Shown: in pieces, positions 63,830 to 64,000 of the stretch | Position numbering within the stretch: the stretch's first letter is position 1 | How the letters are laid out: each line of letters opens with the position of its first letter | Assembly: GCA_040389045.1 (NCBI GenBank) | Contig: JAZKAT010000006.1 | Span: forward strand, 76,121-140,120 | Direction: 5' to 3' | DNA: 64,000 bases | From: UBA5158 sp040389045 | Lineage (GTDB): Bacteria > Pseudomonadota > Gammaproteobacteria > DSM-16500 | The notes under the pieces: generated by a model | Told to the model about the DNA's origin: nothing | The model's database searches: none | What the model saw: only the letters and a program-made list of their open reading frames with translations | Made by a program: the position numbers and the translations under genes

Positions 63830-64000
63830 AAAAGACTATCCTGAAAGAATGCAGGACATGAATCAAAGCCCAACGTGAAGATTTGGGAAGTCAGAGAGCT
63901 GATGTGGTGTGCACGCCTTTACACTTTTAAAAGGAAGCCTAAAGCATCACTGAGACATCCACCTCTTAAAAATATGGCTTTGCGCTCAGTCCTGCGTTTT
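63830..64000 (+). ncRNA. ssrS: 6S RNA (3' end probably beyond the window)
   Basis: RNA that binds sigma-70 RNA polymerase in stationary phase. After the apical hairpin CCTTT...AAAGG the sequence GAAGCCTAAAGC...GAGACATCCACCT follows the E. coli 6S segment GAAGCCTTAAAACTG...GACACATTCACCT closely. The ends can pair: GCAGGAC at about 63855 with GTCCTGC near 63990, closing a long stem. A weak promoter (TTGGCA at 63795, AATTAT about 17 bp later) fits a 5' end near 63830. In many gammaproteobacteria ssrS is followed by ygfA (5-formyl-THF cyclo-ligase), which would lie to the right. Ends are approximate. Confidence 0.7.

Noticed and set aside
1..64000. tRNA and rRNA genes
   Set aside because: No T-loop GGTTCGAAT-type motif with matching acceptor stem and no rRNA-like stretch found in the intergenic regions by reading.

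Overview
The window reads as chromosomal DNA of a gammaproteobacterium. The gene order rluC–yceD–rpmF–plsX–fabH–fabD–fabG–acpP–fabF–mltG–tmk–holB–tatD, with rne diverging from rluC, is the arrangement known from E. coli and its relatives. Several long proteins that I cannot assign (375, 599, 283 and 843 residues) sit singly between housekeeping genes. This pattern, with a QseBC/PmrAB-type two-component pair and little else accessory, suggests a Legionellales/Coxiellaceae-like intracellular lineage. That placement is inference. The sequence is a short-read draft: two runs of 100 N are each flanked by an identical 55-bp duplication, and collapsing each one restores an intact gene.

Layout: 1–5.4 kb is a fatty-acid beta-oxidation operon on the minus strand (fadE, fadI-like, fadJ-like). 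At 5.4–6.05 kb a non-coding region holds a tight cluster of DnaA boxes. At 6–10.5 kb there is a membrane-anchored sulfatase-fold enzyme and a second FadE. At 10.6–17.8 kb lie hpt, a DUF1820 gene, prmB–aroC, an unknown Ser/Thr-rich protein, bolA–yciB–hslO, an Smr gene and udk. A CHASE4/GGDEF/EAL protein and a 599-residue orphan follow. At 22.5–28.7 kb comes smc–zipA–ligA, then a histidine kinase/receiver pair, comEC flanked by two copies of a palindromic repeat, an outer-membrane beta-barrel gene and an unknown two-helix membrane protein. From 35.7 to 48.5 kb runs lolD–lolC–tatD–holB–tmk–mltG–fabF–acpP–fabG–fabD–fabH–plsX–rpmF–yceD–rluC. An 843-residue polytopic membrane protein separates rluC from rne. 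Then come an island of nested repeats, a short ycaR/Trm112-like gene, a degenerate uracil-DNA-glycosylase-like protein, a QseBC-type pair, an AddB/AddA-like nuclease–helicase pair and, at the right edge, a probable 6S RNA.

The genes combine fatty-acid degradation on the left with type II fatty-acid and phospholipid synthesis in the centre, plus envelope biogenesis (Lol, MltG, YciB, ZipA), DNA maintenance (SMC, LigA, HolB, Tmk, AddAB-like) and signalling (c-di-GMP and two two-component systems). Three families of short dispersed palindromic repeats occupy many of the intergenic gaps. No tRNA, rRNA, insertion sequence, prophage or CRISPR array was recognised.

Points most worth following up: the DnaA-box cluster (candidate oriC or DnaA-titration site) at 5.56–5.73 kb, the leaderless-looking promoter of the yceD–fab operon, the long rne leader, the degenerate UDG, the orphan proteins as candidate host-interaction factors, and the G-rich tandem repeat upstream of comEC.
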